DNA from: JAAFHS01 sp046049665
GTDB taxonomy: Bacteria; Pseudomonadota; Alphaproteobacteria; Rhodobacterales; Rhodobacteraceae
DNA length: 34,970 bases
Assembly: GCA_046049665.1 (NCBI GenBank)
Contig: JBJOQW010000154.1
Location: forward strand, 1-34,970
Direction: 5' to 3'
Below the pieces are notes generated by a model. The model was not told the origin of the DNA, searched no databases, and worked only from the letters and a program-made list of their open reading frames with translations. Positions 7,799-15,830 of the stretch are shown here, piece after piece (positions within the stretch are counted from its first letter, which is position 1; each line of letters opens with the position of its first letter). The translations under genes were made by a program, and so were the position numbers.

Positions 7799-9319
7799 TC
7801 AACCCTTTCCGCCGATGTTGACCCGGTAGCTGACGGCCTCGGCGACATGTGGCAGCCGCACGGTTTCTGACCCGTCCAGATCGGCAATCGTGCGGGCCAC
7901 GCGCAGCACGCGGTGATAGCCGCGCGCGGTCAGGCCAAAGCGTTCGGCCACACGCACAAGCAGCGCGCGGCCTTCGGAATCGGGGCTGGCAACGCGTTCC
8001 AGCACCTCGCCTTCGGCATCGGCGTTGACGTGCATGCCGTCGTGGTTGGCATAGCGGCTGGTCTGCACATCACGCGCAGCGCGCACGCGGGTGGCGACCT
8101 CTGCCGAGCTGTCACCCGATGCGGGCAGGTCAAGATCGGTATAGGCCACGGGCGGCACCTCGATACGCAGATCAAAGCGGTCCATCAGCGGGCCCGAGAT
8201 GCGGCCAAGGTAATCTTCGCCGCAAATGGGCACGCGGGCGCAGGCGCGGGCGGGGTCGGTCAGATAGCCGCATTTGCAGGGGTTGGCGGCGGCCACCAGC
8301 AGGAAACGGCAGGGATAGCGGATATGGGCATTGGCGCGGGCCACCACGACCTCGCCGGTTTCAATGGGCTGGCGCAGGGTTTCCAGCACGGTACGGGGGA
8401 ATTCGGGAAATTCGTCCATGAACAGCACGCCATGATGCGCCAGGCTGATTTCACCGGGTTTGGCACCCCGCCCGCCCCCTACGATGGCCGCCATGGACGC
8501 GGTGTGATGCGGTTCACGGAACGGGCGCACGCGGCTGATGCCGCCTTCATCCAGCAGCCCCGCCAGCGAATGAACCATCGAGGTTTCAAGCGCCTCTGCT
8601 GCCGAAAGCGGCGGCAGGATGCCGGGCAGGCGGGCGGCGAGCATGGATTTGCCAGAGCCCGGACTGCCCACCATCAGCACATGGTGGCGGCCTGCAGCCG
8701 CAATTTCCAAGGCGCGCTTGGCGCGTTCCTGCCCTTTGACATCGCGCAGATCGCGGGCTGACGGATCATGCACCACTTCGCCAGCTTCCGACGGGCTGAT
8801 GGTGTTGCGCCCGGTGTAGTGGCGGATCACTTCGTCAAGCGATGATGCGGCAATCACCTGGGTTGCACCTACCCATGCAGCCTCGGGGCCGCAGGCCTTT
8901 GGGCACAACAGCGACCGGTCCCCTTCAGCGGCGGCCATGGCGGCGGGCAGGGCGCCGATGACAGGGATCAGGCGGCCATCAAGCGATAGCTCGCCAAGGG
9001 CCACCACGCCCTCAACCTCATCCTTGGGGATGATTTCAAGGGCGGCCAGCAGGGCCATGGCGATGGGCAGATCGAAGTGAGAGCCTTCCTTGGGCATGTC
9101 GGCAGGCGAAAGGTTAATGGTGATGCGCTTGGAGGGCAGGGCGATGGACATGGCATTCAGCGCCGCGCGGACACGTTCCTTGGCCTCACTCACCGCCTTG
9201 TCAGGCAGACCGACAAGGGAAAAATTGGGCAGGCCGGGCGAGATGGCGCATTGCACCTCGACCATGCGCGCCTCGATCCCTTCAAATGCCACTGTATAGG
9301 CGCGTGCAACCATACCCAT
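7799..9319 (-). CDS. comM: ComM/YifB family AAA+ ATPase (Mg-chelatase-like)
   Basis: AAA+ protein of the YifB/ComM family; ComM from other bacteria is a hexameric helicase promoting branch migration during natural transformation. Order: N-terminal Lon-protease-like domain (VEVQCAISPGLPNFSLVGLPDKAVSEAKERVRAA, split here only by function), Mg-chelatase-type AAA+ module with Walker A GSPGSGKS (about 218-225), FREPHHTAS, LFMDEFPEF (Walker B), a Cys cluster (NPCKCGY then ARVPIC) and a C-terminal lid with RGYHRVLRVARTIADL. The ATG at 9319 has AAGGTGA 7 nt upstream; a second ATG at 9313 (MVARAYTV) with GGGG 7 nt upstream is equally possible. Length 506 aa is normal. Convergent with the hydrolase gene. 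Confidence 0.93.
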   Translation of the reverse strand: MGMVARAYTVAFEGIEARMVEVQCAISPGLPNFSLVGLPDKAVSEAKERVRAALNAMSIALPSKRITINLSPADMPKEGSHFDLPIAMALLAALEIIPKDEVEGVVALGELSLDGRLIPVIGALPAAMAAAEGDRSLLCPKACGPEAAWVGATQVIAASSLDEVIRHYTGRNTISPSEAGEVVHDPSARDLRDVKGQERAKRALEIAAAGRHHVLMVGSPGSGKSMLAARLPGILPPLSAAEALETSMVHSLAGLLDEGGISRVRPFREPHHTASMAAIVGGGRGAKPGEISLAHHGVLFMDEFPEFPRTVLETLRQPIETGEVVVARANAHIRYPCRFLLVAAANPCKCGYLTDPARACARVPICGEDYLGRISGPLMDRFDLRIEVPPVAYTDLDLPASGDSSAEVATRVRAARDVQTSRYANHDGMHVNADAEGEVLERVASPDSEGRALLVRVAERFGLTARGYHRVLRVARTIADLDGSETVRLPHVAEAVSYRVNIGGKG

Positions 9320-9357
9320 TCCCCGTTCACCTTGGTTAACGGTTAGGGGTGAAAGGT

Positions 9358-10230
9358 TTACGACTGGTAAATGGCCATGAAGGCAGGCCATGCGGCGGGG
9401 TCGGCCACGGTTTTATCGCGGCAGAAGGCGTTGCAGAACCCAAAGCGGCGGCCATCCAGTTCCATCACATGGGTGATGGATTTGCCGGAGTAGGGGCAGG
9501 TGGCGTTTTCCGACTGGGTGCCATCAACGGCCTTGGCGGCCAAAGACGCCGGGCCGGGCCAAGGCCGCGTGGGGTAATCGCGGCGGTAGTAGTCTTGATC
9601 CGCGCCGTCAGCATGGCCCATGGCACGCCACTGGCGGAAGGCCGGGTGGGCAAGGTGGGCGGCCACATAGGCGGCGGCATCGGGGCCGACGGGCAGGTTA
9701 TAGGTGGCGATGCGGGTGGCGACGGGGGCAAAGAACACATCGGCGGCGGAATAGTCACCACACAGCCATGGGCCCTTGGCACCACTGGCCTTGCGGGCCC
9801 AGGCCCAGATGGTTTGCAGGCGGTCAAGGTCAGCCAGCACGGCATCAGGGGGGGCGCAATCAGTATAGCTGACGCGCAGGTTCATGGGGCAGTGGCTGCG
9901 CAGGGCCACAAAGACTGCATGCATTTCGGCGGCGATTGACCGGGCCACCGCGCGGGCGGTGGGATCGGCGGGCCAGAGGCCTGCGTCGGGGTGGCGCGAG
10001 GCAAGTTCCTCGGCGATGGCAAGGCTTTCCATCACGACAAGGTTGTCGTCGATGATCAGCGTGGGGGCGGTGCGGGCGGGCGGGTAACTGGCCAGCAGGG
10101 TGGCAAGTTCATCGGTATATAGCCTGACCTGCCGGGTTTTGACGGGGATGCCGAAAGCGGCAAACAGCAGCCAACCGCGCAACGACCAGCTGGAATAGGC
10201 GCGGTCGCCGATGACGAGGGTGTAAGACAT
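9358..10230 (-). CDS. Glutathione S-transferase-like protein with C-terminal YHS-like Cys motif
   Basis: Starting at MSYTLVIGDRAYSSWSLRGW the first 80 residues form a thioredoxin-fold GST N-domain with a candidate catalytic Ser13/Ser14 (YSSWS), cis-Pro region RTAPTLI and the ES-type glutathione-binding MESLAIAEEL. An all-helical C-domain runs to about 230. Residues 245-290 are an added segment: CPYSG (245-249), then FGFCNAFC (C266, C270), resembling a YHS/TRASH-type metal-binding motif, followed by WPAF. Total 290 aa, longer than a plain GST (about 200-230). The start at 10230 was chosen over one 75 nt upstream because the GST fold begins here; no strong Shine-Dalgarno. It lies 38 nt downstream of comM's start, same strand, so it may share a transcript with comM. 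Confidence 0.85.
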   Translation of the reverse strand: MSYTLVIGDRAYSSWSLRGWLLFAAFGIPVKTRQVRLYTDELATLLASYPPARTAPTLIIDDNLVVMESLAIAEELASRHPDAGLWPADPTARAVARSIAAEMHAVFVALRSHCPMNLRVSYTDCAPPDAVLADLDRLQTIWAWARKASGAKGPWLCGDYSAADVFFAPVATRIATYNLPVGPDAAAYVAAHLAHPAFRQWRAMGHADGADQDYYRRDYPTRPWPGPASLAAKAVDGTQSENATCPYSGKSITHVMELDGRRFGFCNAFCRDKTVADPAAWPAFMAIYQS

Positions 10231-10250
10231 GATCTGGCTTTCTGTGCGGG

Positions 10251-10293
10251 GAAGGGCAGGGCCTTCGGCGAGGATATTTGGGCGACATTGAAA
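10251..10293 (+). repeat. Hairpin plus GGATATTT element, copy A (diverged)
   Basis: GAAGG (10251-10255) and CCTTC (10262-10266) can pair, followed directly by AGGATATTT (10271-10279) and, after a 9-nt diverged stretch, TTGAAA (10288-10293). This matches, with some changes, the better conserved copies near 19668, 25700 and 25860. It lies on the plus strand in the leader of the GST gene, which is on the minus strand. Confidence 0.5.
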
Positions 10294-10357
10294 TGGCGCA
10301 GTCAACGGTAGACGTTATCGTCGGGGCAAGGCAAATGGCGATCCGTGCTGGTGGCCA

Positions 10358-10927
10358 TCACGGATTGTGATTGATCACGCCAGCGCGCCAGCCTTCAGGG
10401 GCAAGGACCAGTTGGGTGACGGACAGATTGTCGATCTTGTGGCCCAAAGCCTGATAGGGGGTGATGCCAAGCGCGCGTTGAACCTGGGTCACAATGACAC
10501 CGGCATGGGCCACGATGATGATATCGCGGTGCTGCATGGTCTGGGTCAGGGTATCAACGGCAGCTTGGATGCGCGCGGCGGCGTCATTCCAGCTTTCACC
10601 GCCCGGCGGGGCGATGTCACCGGGGTTTTCCCAATAGGCGCGGCTGTGGGTGGGGTCGAGGTCGGTGTAATGCTTGCCATCCCAATCGCCAAAGTGGAAC
10701 TCGCGCAGGGTGGGCATGTCGGGGAGGCGGTGGCGGCCCTTTGCCAAGGCGTCGGCTGTGGCCGAAGCGCGGGACAGATCGGACGATACCAGATGCGCGC
10801 CGATGGGCAGATGCGCAGACAGCCGGGCGATGCGCGGGTGATCAGACAGGTCGGCGGGCACATCGCGCCAGCCGACAAGGTTCTTTTCATGTGTCGGGCC
10901 ATGACGGACCCACCAGAAACGCATCAT
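10358..10927 (-). CDS. Histidine phosphatase family protein (possible alpha-ribazole phosphatase, CobC-like)
   Basis: 189-aa phosphatase of the phosphoglycerate-mutase-like clan. The active-site RHG is at 8-10 (H9 the phospho-acceptor), R53 in SSDLSRASATADAL, an acidic LREFHFGDWDG block (75-84) and the second catalytic His in VAHAGVI (H141). It begins with ATGATG overlapping the cobU stop by 4 nt, so it is translated with cobU. Because cobU acts in nucleotide-loop assembly of cobalamin, an alpha-ribazole-5'-phosphate phosphatase role (CobC) is a reasonable inference, but the family is broad and the sequence alone does not fix the substrate. Confidence 0.85.
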   Translation of the reverse strand: MMRFWWVRHGPTHEKNLVGWRDVPADLSDHPRIARLSAHLPIGAHLVSSDLSRASATADALAKGRHRLPDMPTLREFHFGDWDGKHYTDLDPTHSRAYWENPGDIAPPGGESWNDAAARIQAAVDTLTQTMQHRDIIIVAHAGVIVTQVQRALGITPYQALGHKIDNLSVTQLVLAPEGWRAGVINHNP

Positions 10928-11463
10928 GGAAGGGTACCTTTCAAAACCATGGGCAGGCCGGCCACGACAAGGACGGCCAGATCGGCCTGTGCCGCCAGCT
11001 GTTGGTTCAGGCGGCCTTGGGCATCACGAAAGCGGCGGGCAAGGGCATTGTCGGGCACGATGCCAAAGCCAACCTCATTCGACACGATGACGACGGGGGC
11101 AGGACAGGCAGAAAGGGCTGCCAGCAGGTTCTGGCTTTCGGCGTCTAGGTCATGGTCGGCGAGAAGGTGGTTTGACAGCCACAGCGTTGCGCAGTCAATC
11201 AGCACGGCCTCATCTGCTGAAACCTGCGCAAGGGCATTCACAAGGTTCAGGGGGGCCTCGGTCGTGCGCCAGCCATCACCCCGGTCCAGCTGATGCTGAT
11301 CAATCCGCGCGCGCATTTCGGCATCCAATGCTTGCGCCGTGGCAATATAGCGGCGCGGGCGGCCGGTTGCAGCAATCAGGCCCTCGGCAAACCGAGATTT
11401 GCCGGACCGCGCGCCGCCGAGGACGAAATTCAGCGGGGCTAGAGTTTTTTGTGATCCGGTCAA
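10924..11463 (-). CDS. cobU: CobU, adenosylcobinamide kinase/adenosylcobinamide-phosphate guanylyltransferase
   Basis: Bifunctional enzyme that phosphorylates adenosylcobinamide and transfers GMP to it in cobalamin assembly or salvage. P-loop GGARSGKS at 16-23, then RYIATAQALDAEMRARIDQHQLDR, whose His in the DQHQ region is the expected GMP attachment site, then LIDCATLWLSN and VIVSNEVGFGIVP. I use a TTG start at 11463, giving 179 aa (normal for CobU), since AGG lies 7 nt upstream and upstream residues do not resemble the family. It is divergent from rpoH2: the two starts are 66 bp apart, and the probable rpoH2 -35 element falls inside the first cobU codons. Confidence 0.92.
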   Translation of the reverse strand: MTGSQKTLAPLNFVLGGARSGKSRFAEGLIAATGRPRRYIATAQALDAEMRARIDQHQLDRGDGWRTTEAPLNLVNALAQVSADEAVLIDCATLWLSNHLLADHDLDAESQNLLAALSACPAPVVIVSNEVGFGIVPDNALARRFRDAQGRLNQQLAAQADLAVLVVAGLPMVLKGTLP

Positions 11464-11480
11464 GGGCGGGCCTCGTAGAA
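11452..11480 (+). promoter_or_regulatory. Candidate RpoE (ECF)-type promoter for rpoH2
   Basis: TGATCC at 11452-11457 and TAGAA at 11476-11480 are separated by 18 nt. In Rhodobacter sphaeroides RpoE-dependent promoters have a TGATC-type -35, and rpoH2 is a known RpoE target in the singlet-oxygen response. Transcription would begin near 11486, giving a leader of about 44 nt before the ATG at 11530. The -10 match is weaker than the -35. Confidence 0.5.
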
Positions 11481-11529
11481 CTGTCACAACGGCGAAAATG
11501 CCGGTTTCATTCTGGCTGGGGGTTAGAAG

Positions 11530-12405
11530 ATGGCACTCGACGGATATAACGATCAAACCATGTCCCGCCAAGCGATGAAGGCGGAATTGCTGGATGCGGA
11601 AACCGAATTGCGGCTGGCCTTTGCCTGGCGCGATCATCGCGATGAAAAGGCGCTGCACCGGTTGATTACGGCCTATATGCGGCTGGCGATCTCGATGGCG
11701 TCAAAGTTTCGCCGCTACGGCGCGCCGATGAACGATCTGATCCAGGAAGCCAGCCTTGGCCTGATGAAGGCAGCGGAAAAGTTTGATCCGGACCGTGGCG
11801 TGCGGTTTTCGACCTATGCGGTCTGGTGGATCAAGGCCAGCATTCAGGACTATGTGATGCGCAACTGGTCAATGGTGCGCACGGGGTCAACCAGCAGCCA
11901 GAAGGCGCTGTTCTTCAATCTGCGGCGGGTGCAGGCAAAACTGGAGCGTGAAGCAAGCCAGCGGGGCGAGCAGCTTGACAGCCATCAGTTGCGTCAGATG
12001 GTGGCATCCGAGGTGGGCGTGCCATTGGCCGATGTGGAAATGATGGAAGGGCGGTTGTCAGGTTCGGACTTTTCGCTGAATGCCACACAATCGTCCGAGG
12101 ATGACGGGCGGGAATGGATTGACGCGCTGGAAGATGACGGTGTGCAGGCGGCGGAAGCCGTGGAAGGCGCGCATGATCAGGAACGCCTGCGCGGCTGGCT
12201 GGTCAAGGCGATGCAAAGCCTGAATGCGCGCGAACGGTTCATCGTTGCCGAGCGCAAGCTGCGCGAAGAGGGCCGGACGCTGGAAAGCCTTGGTGAAGAA
12301 CTGGGCCTGTCAAAGGAACGTGTCCGTCAGTTGGAAGCTGCAGCCTTCGCCAAGATGCGCCGCAGCATCGAAGGGCAGACACGCGAAGTGCACCACTTTC
12401 TGTAG
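11530..12405 (+). CDS. rpoH2: RpoH-type alternative sigma factor (RpoH2 group)
   Basis: Sigma-32-family factor that directs RNA polymerase to stress genes. 291 aa. Region 2 is intact: LIQEASLGLMKAAEKFDPDR, then the -10-recognition helix with FSTYAVWWIKASIQDYVM and RNWSMVRTGSTSSQKALF. Region 4 carries the helix-turn-helix TLESLGEELGLSKERVRQLE near 249-268. The MALDGYxD N-terminus and HHFL C-terminus match what I recall of Rhodobacteraceae RpoH2, the paralogue that in R. sphaeroides works with RpoE against singlet oxygen, rather than the heat-shock RpoH1. GGGGGTTAGAAG precedes the ATG. It is divergent from cobU and convergent with the DUF1203 gene. The RpoH2 versus RpoH1 assignment is from recall and should be treated as likely, not proven. 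Confidence 0.9.
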   Translation: MALDGYNDQTMSRQAMKAELLDAETELRLAFAWRDHRDEKALHRLITAYMRLAISMASKFRRYGAPMNDLIQEASLGLMKAAEKFDPDRGVRFSTYAVWWIKASIQDYVMRNWSMVRTGSTSSQKALFFNLRRVQAKLEREASQRGEQLDSHQLRQMVASEVGVPLADVEMMEGRLSGSDFSLNATQSSEDDGREWIDALEDDGVQAAEAVEGAHDQERLRGWLVKAMQSLNARERFIVAERKLREEGRTLESLGEELGLSKERVRQLEAAAFAKMRRSIEGQTREVHHFL

Positions 12406-12412
12406 CCTTCGG

Positions 12413-12429
12413 CCCGGGCTAGGCCCGGG
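12413..12429. terminator. Short GC hairpin between rpoH2 and the DUF1203 gene
   Basis: CCCGGGC (12413-12419) and GCCCGGG (12423-12429) flank a TAG loop that also contains the end of the DUF1203 stop codon. It sits in the 13-bp gap between two convergent genes and could terminate both, though there is no T-run. Confidence 0.5.
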
Positions 12430-12886
12430 TCACGCTTGCGGCAAAGCAGCCTTGCCGCGCATGGTGCAGGTGGATGAAATCGACGGCCTCGTTCGTGAAA
12501 AGATCGCGCAGGCAGGCGGCAAGTTCAGCGCCATCAATGACATCTGCCGTGACCATCTGTTTGTCACTGTCAAAGGCGCGCACTGATAACAGGCGCGTCA
12601 AAAGGGCCGTGGGCACGCTGTCAGGCATCGGCTGCGCCTGATCGGCATTTTTCCTGACATAGATCGCGTGGCTGGCGGCATAGGGGGTGTTGCCCTGTAA
12701 GTGCTGGTAGTTCAGCAACAGCATCTCATCACCCACCTCGGCGTCCTGCAAGCTGACCCGGCAGGGAAAGCCCGGTTTGGCATCTGCCACGATGCGGCGT
12801 ATTCCCATGCTGTGCAGGGCCTTGTCATCGGCGGCAAACAGCGGGGCAAAGTCGGCGTAGGGCAGGGCGTGGATTTGAAAGGTCAT
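12419..12886 (-). CDS. DUF1203 family protein
   Basis: 155-aa protein of the DUF1203 family; function unknown. Recognised from the block FPCRVSLQDAEVGDEMLLLN, followed by NTPYAASHAIYVRK, which is the conserved core, and a C-terminal part with FIHLHHARQGCFAASV rich in His. No signal peptide or membrane segment. The ATG at 12886 has AGGAG 6 nt upstream. It faces coaBC across a 151-bp divergent gap and converges with rpoH2. Confidence 0.8.
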   Translation of the reverse strand: MTFQIHALPYADFAPLFAADDKALHSMGIRRIVADAKPGFPCRVSLQDAEVGDEMLLLNYQHLQGNTPYAASHAIYVRKNADQAQPMPDSVPTALLTRLLSVRAFDSDKQMVTADVIDGAELAACLRDLFTNEAVDFIHLHHARQGCFAASVTRA

Positions 12887-13003
12887 TTAGGGCTCCTGTA
12901 AGCTGTGACCCGCATGTAGGGTCATGGCTGCAGATCGGGCGACCCGATTCCTGCGTATTTGGCAGAACTTGAGTTTGCCAGGATTGGCCCGTAACGTGGA
13001 CAA

Positions 13004-13027
13004 GGCCTGAACGGGGGCCTGAACGGG
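13004..13027. repeat. 12-bp tandem duplication just upstream of coaBC
   Basis: GGCCTGAACGGG occurs at 13004-13015 and again, exactly, at 13016-13027. The second copy runs into the coaBC ribosome-binding site (GGGAG, 13026-13030). The rest of the 151-bp divergent gap (12887-13037) contains a loose inverted repeat, TGGCA near 12960 and TGCCA near 12976, and no gene. Confidence 0.6.
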
Positions 13028-13037
13028 GAGCCTGCGA

Positions 13038-14231
13038 ATGCTGGCGGATAAACGGATATTGCTGATCATCGGGGGCGGGATCGCGGCGTATAAAGCGCTT
13101 GATCTGATCCGGCGGTTGCGCGAACGCGGGGCTGCGGTCACGCCGGTGATGACGCGGGCGGCGGCAGAGTTTGTCACACCCTTGTCCGTGTCAGCTTTGG
13201 CAGGGGAAAAGGTTTACAGCGATCTTTTCGATCTGACGGATGAGGCGGCGATGGGCCATATCCAGTTGTCACGCGTGGCCGATCTGATTGTGGTGGCCCC
13301 CGCGACGGCGGATTTGCTGGCCAAAATGGCGCAGGGCCGGGCAGATGATCTGGCGTCCACCCTGCTGTTGGCGACGGATACGGCGGTTCTGGCGGCACCG
13401 GCAATGAATGTGCGGATGTGGCAGCATGCAGCGACGCAACGCAATCTGGCGCAGGTGCAGGCAGATGGTGTGCGGCTGGTGGGGCCGAATGACGGGGATA
13501 TGGCCTGCGGTGAATACGGGCCGGGGCGGATGGCGGAACCGTTAGAGATTGTGGCGGCGGTCGAAGCCATGCTGTCAGCCGGACCGCTGGCGGGGCGGCA
13601 CGTGCTGGTGACATCGGGGCCGACACACGAACCGATTGACCCGGTGCGCTATATCGCCAACCGGTCATCCGGCGCGCAGGGCACGGCCTTAGCGGCGGCC
13701 TTGCGCGATCTGGGCGCGCGCGTCACGTTTGTGACGGGGCCTGCAACAGTGCCACCGCCTGCCGGTGTTGATGTAGTGCGCGTTGAGACGGCAGGGCAGA
13801 TGCTGGATGCGGTGCAGGCGGCCTTGCCTGCGGATGCTGCGGTGTTTGCAGCGGCGGTGGCAGATTGGCGGGTGGCCAATGCGGCGGGCGAAAAGATTAA
13901 GAAAGACAAGAGCGGGGCCTTGCCAAGCCTGACCTTTGCGGAAAACCCGGATATTCTGGCGATGGTTTCCAAAGGCCCGCAGCGCCCGCGCCTTGTGGTG
14001 GGGTTTGCCGCGGAAACCACGGATGTAGAGGCGCATGCCAAGGCAAAGCTGGGGAAAAAGGGTTGTGACTGGATCGTGGCGAATGATGTGTCACCCGCGA
14101 CGGGCATCATGGGTGGGGCGGAAAACGCGGTGACCATTCTGGATGCCAAAGGGGCCGAGGTCTGGCCGCGCATGGCCAAGGCCGATGTGGCGGCCAAGCT
14201 CGCGGCACGGATTGCGCAGGCCCTGGCATGA
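13038..14231 (+). CDS. coaBC: CoaBC, phosphopantothenoylcysteine decarboxylase/synthetase
   Basis: Bifunctional coenzyme A biosynthesis enzyme. The N-terminal CoaC flavoprotein half has GGGIAAYKA (12-20), the catalytic His in GHIQLS (H74), PAMN (121-124) and the active-site Cys in ACGEYGPGRM (C157). The C-terminal CoaB half starts near 185 with VLVTSGPTHEPIDPVRYIANRSSG and contains AAVADWRV, KIKKDKSG and ENPDIL. 397 aa, normal length. GGGAG lies 7 nt before the ATG. It overlaps dut by 4 nt, forming a coaBC-dut-moeB operon; coaBC with dut is a widely conserved pairing. Confidence 0.97.
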   Translation: MLADKRILLIIGGGIAAYKALDLIRRLRERGAAVTPVMTRAAAEFVTPLSVSALAGEKVYSDLFDLTDEAAMGHIQLSRVADLIVVAPATADLLAKMAQGRADDLASTLLLATDTAVLAAPAMNVRMWQHAATQRNLAQVQADGVRLVGPNDGDMACGEYGPGRMAEPLEIVAAVEAMLSAGPLAGRHVLVTSGPTHEPIDPVRYIANRSSGAQGTALAAALRDLGARVTFVTGPATVPPPAGVDVVRVETAGQMLDAVQAALPADAAVFAAAVADWRVANAAGEKIKKDKSGALPSLTFAENPDILAMVSKGPQRPRLVVGFAAETTDVEAHAKAKLGKKGCDWIVANDVSPATGIMGGAENAVTILDAKGAEVWPRMAKADVAAKLAARIAQALA

Positions 14232-14695
14232 CACCGACCCTGCATGTGCTGTGGGAAGACTGGGCGGATCGCACGCTGCCCTTGCCCGCCTATGAAACGC
14301 CGGGGGCAGCGGGGGCAGATATCCGGGCGAACCTCATGCCGGATGACCGGGCGCAGGGCGTGACCTTGGCACCGATGCAGCGGATGGTGGTGCCAACGGG
14401 CCTGCGCGTGGAAATCCCGCCGGGGTTTGAGGCGCAGATCAGGCCAAGGTCGGGCCTTGCCATGAAGCACGGGATCACTGTGCCGAACACGCCGGGCACA
14501 ATTGACAGTGATTATCGCGGGCCCCTGGGTGTGGCCCTGGTGAACCTATCGGATGCGCCCTACACCGTGCAGCACGGCGACCGGATTGCGCAGATGGTTG
14601 TCGCCCCGGTGGTGCAGGCCACGTTTACGGTGGTTGACACGCTAAGCGATACAGCCCGAGGGACCGGTGGTTTCGGCTCGACAGGGCGCAAATGA
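14228..14695 (+). CDS. dut: dUTP diphosphatase
   Basis: Trimeric dUTPase that hydrolyses dUTP to dUMP and PPi, keeping uracil out of DNA and feeding dTMP synthesis. All five family motifs are present in the 155-aa protein: I AAGADIRAN (27-35), II RPRSGLAMKHG (72-82), III GTIDSDYRGPLGV with catalytic D93 or D95 region and Y96, IV GDRIAQMVV (117-125) and V RGTGGFGSTG (144-153). It begins in the coaBC stop (ATGA overlap) and its own stop overlaps the next start in the same way. Confidence 0.97.
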   Translation: MTPTLHVLWEDWADRTLPLPAYETPGAAGADIRANLMPDDRAQGVTLAPMQRMVVPTGLRVEIPPGFEAQIRPRSGLAMKHGITVPNTPGTIDSDYRGPLGVALVNLSDAPYTVQHGDRIAQMVVAPVVQATFTVVDTLSDTARGTGGFGSTGRK

Positions 14696-15762
14696 TCGGG
14701 CTGTTGGGGTTTGCGGGGCTGTTTTTTGCCAGCCGGTCCAATGCCATACCGCGCTGGTTGTTCTGGTGGCTAGTTGTCATGTGGTGGGTCGCATTGCTGG
14801 CCTTCACGCTGCCGGTGCTTCTGGAAGAACGGCGGATTGATCCTTCGGGCGCAATGCGCCTGCCTGCACCGTTTGTGGGCGGGGATTTTCTGGGCTGGCT
14901 GACGCTGGGTGTGCTTGCCGGCATCATCATGGCCTACCGCGTGGTGCTGCGCCGGATACGGGCGCGTCATGTGGCACCCGTGGCTGCTACACAGCCCGCA
15001 CTTCCGACAGGCGCGTTGCAGCCCGACGAGATTACCCGCTACGCCCGCCATATCACCCTGCGCGAGATTGGCGGACCGGGGCAGAAGGCGCTGAAGGGGG
15101 CATCGGTGCTGGTGGTGGGCGCAGGGGGCCTTGGGGCGCCTGCGCTGATGTATCTGGCGGCGGCGGGCGTGGGCACGATCGGCGTGATTGATGATGACGT
15201 GGTCGAGGTGACAAACCTGCAACGCCAGATCATTCATGCAGGCGACAGGATTGGTTTGCCAAAGGTGCAATCGGCGATGCTGGCGATGCAGGGCTTGAAC
15301 CCGCATGTCGTGGCGAAACCCTACAACCGCCGCCTGACAGCCGAGATTGCCGAACTTGTGGCTGAATATGATCTGGTGCTCGACGGGTCAGACAATTTTG
15401 ATACGCGCTATCTGGTCAATGCGGCCTGCGTTGCCGCTGGCAAGCCCTTGATCGCGGCGGCGATCACGCAATGGGAAGGGCAGGTGTCGCTTTATCAACC
15501 GGCCAAGGGCACCCCCTGTTTCGCCTGCGTCTTTCCAGACCGCCCCGCACCGGGCATGGTGCCCACCTGCGCCGAAGCGGGGGTGGTGGGGCCTTTGCCC
15601 GGCGTGATCGGCACGCTGATGGCGCTGGAGGCGATCAAGCTGATCACCGGCGCGGGTGAGACTTTGGCGGGGCGGCTGATGCTGTTTGACGGGCTGATGA
15701 CCGATACACGTTTCATCAAGATCACCCGGCGCCATGATTGCGCGGTCTGCGGCGCGGTGTGA
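14692..15762 (+). CDS. moeB: MoeB/ThiF/HesA-family adenylyltransferase with N-terminal membrane segments
   Basis: E1-like enzyme that adenylates the C-terminus of a ubiquitin-like sulfur carrier (MoaD for molybdopterin, or ThiS). The catalytic part begins about residue 108 (LQPDEITRYARHITLREIGGPGQ), with nucleotide loop GAGGLG (143-148), DGSDNFDTRYLVN, a Zn site made by C276/C279 (CFAC) and C350/C353 (CAVC), and candidate catalytic Cys293 in PTCAEAGVVG. The first ~90 residues are unlike E. coli MoeB: a short hydrophobic start, a Trp-rich segment at about 20-44 and another at about 65-85, then a basic stretch, so the enzyme is probably membrane-tethered with the catalytic part in the cytosol. 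The start overlaps dut by 4 nt, so the extension is translated with the operon. MoaD versus ThiS as partner is not decided by the sequence. Confidence 0.88.
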   Translation: MIGLLGFAGLFFASRSNAIPRWLFWWLVVMWWVALLAFTLPVLLEERRIDPSGAMRLPAPFVGGDFLGWLTLGVLAGIIMAYRVVLRRIRARHVAPVAATQPALPTGALQPDEITRYARHITLREIGGPGQKALKGASVLVVGAGGLGAPALMYLAAAGVGTIGVIDDDVVEVTNLQRQIIHAGDRIGLPKVQSAMLAMQGLNPHVVAKPYNRRLTAEIAELVAEYDLVLDGSDNFDTRYLVNAACVAAGKPLIAAAITQWEGQVSLYQPAKGTPCFACVFPDRPAPGMVPTCAEAGVVGPLPGVIGTLMALEAIKLITGAGETLAGRLMLFDGLMTDTRFIKITRRHDCAVCGAV

Positions 15763-15830
15763 CCCTTGTCAGCCCGCTGAACCCGCTCCATACTCGCAGT
15801 CACAAATCCTTCATCCGAGGTCCGACCCCC

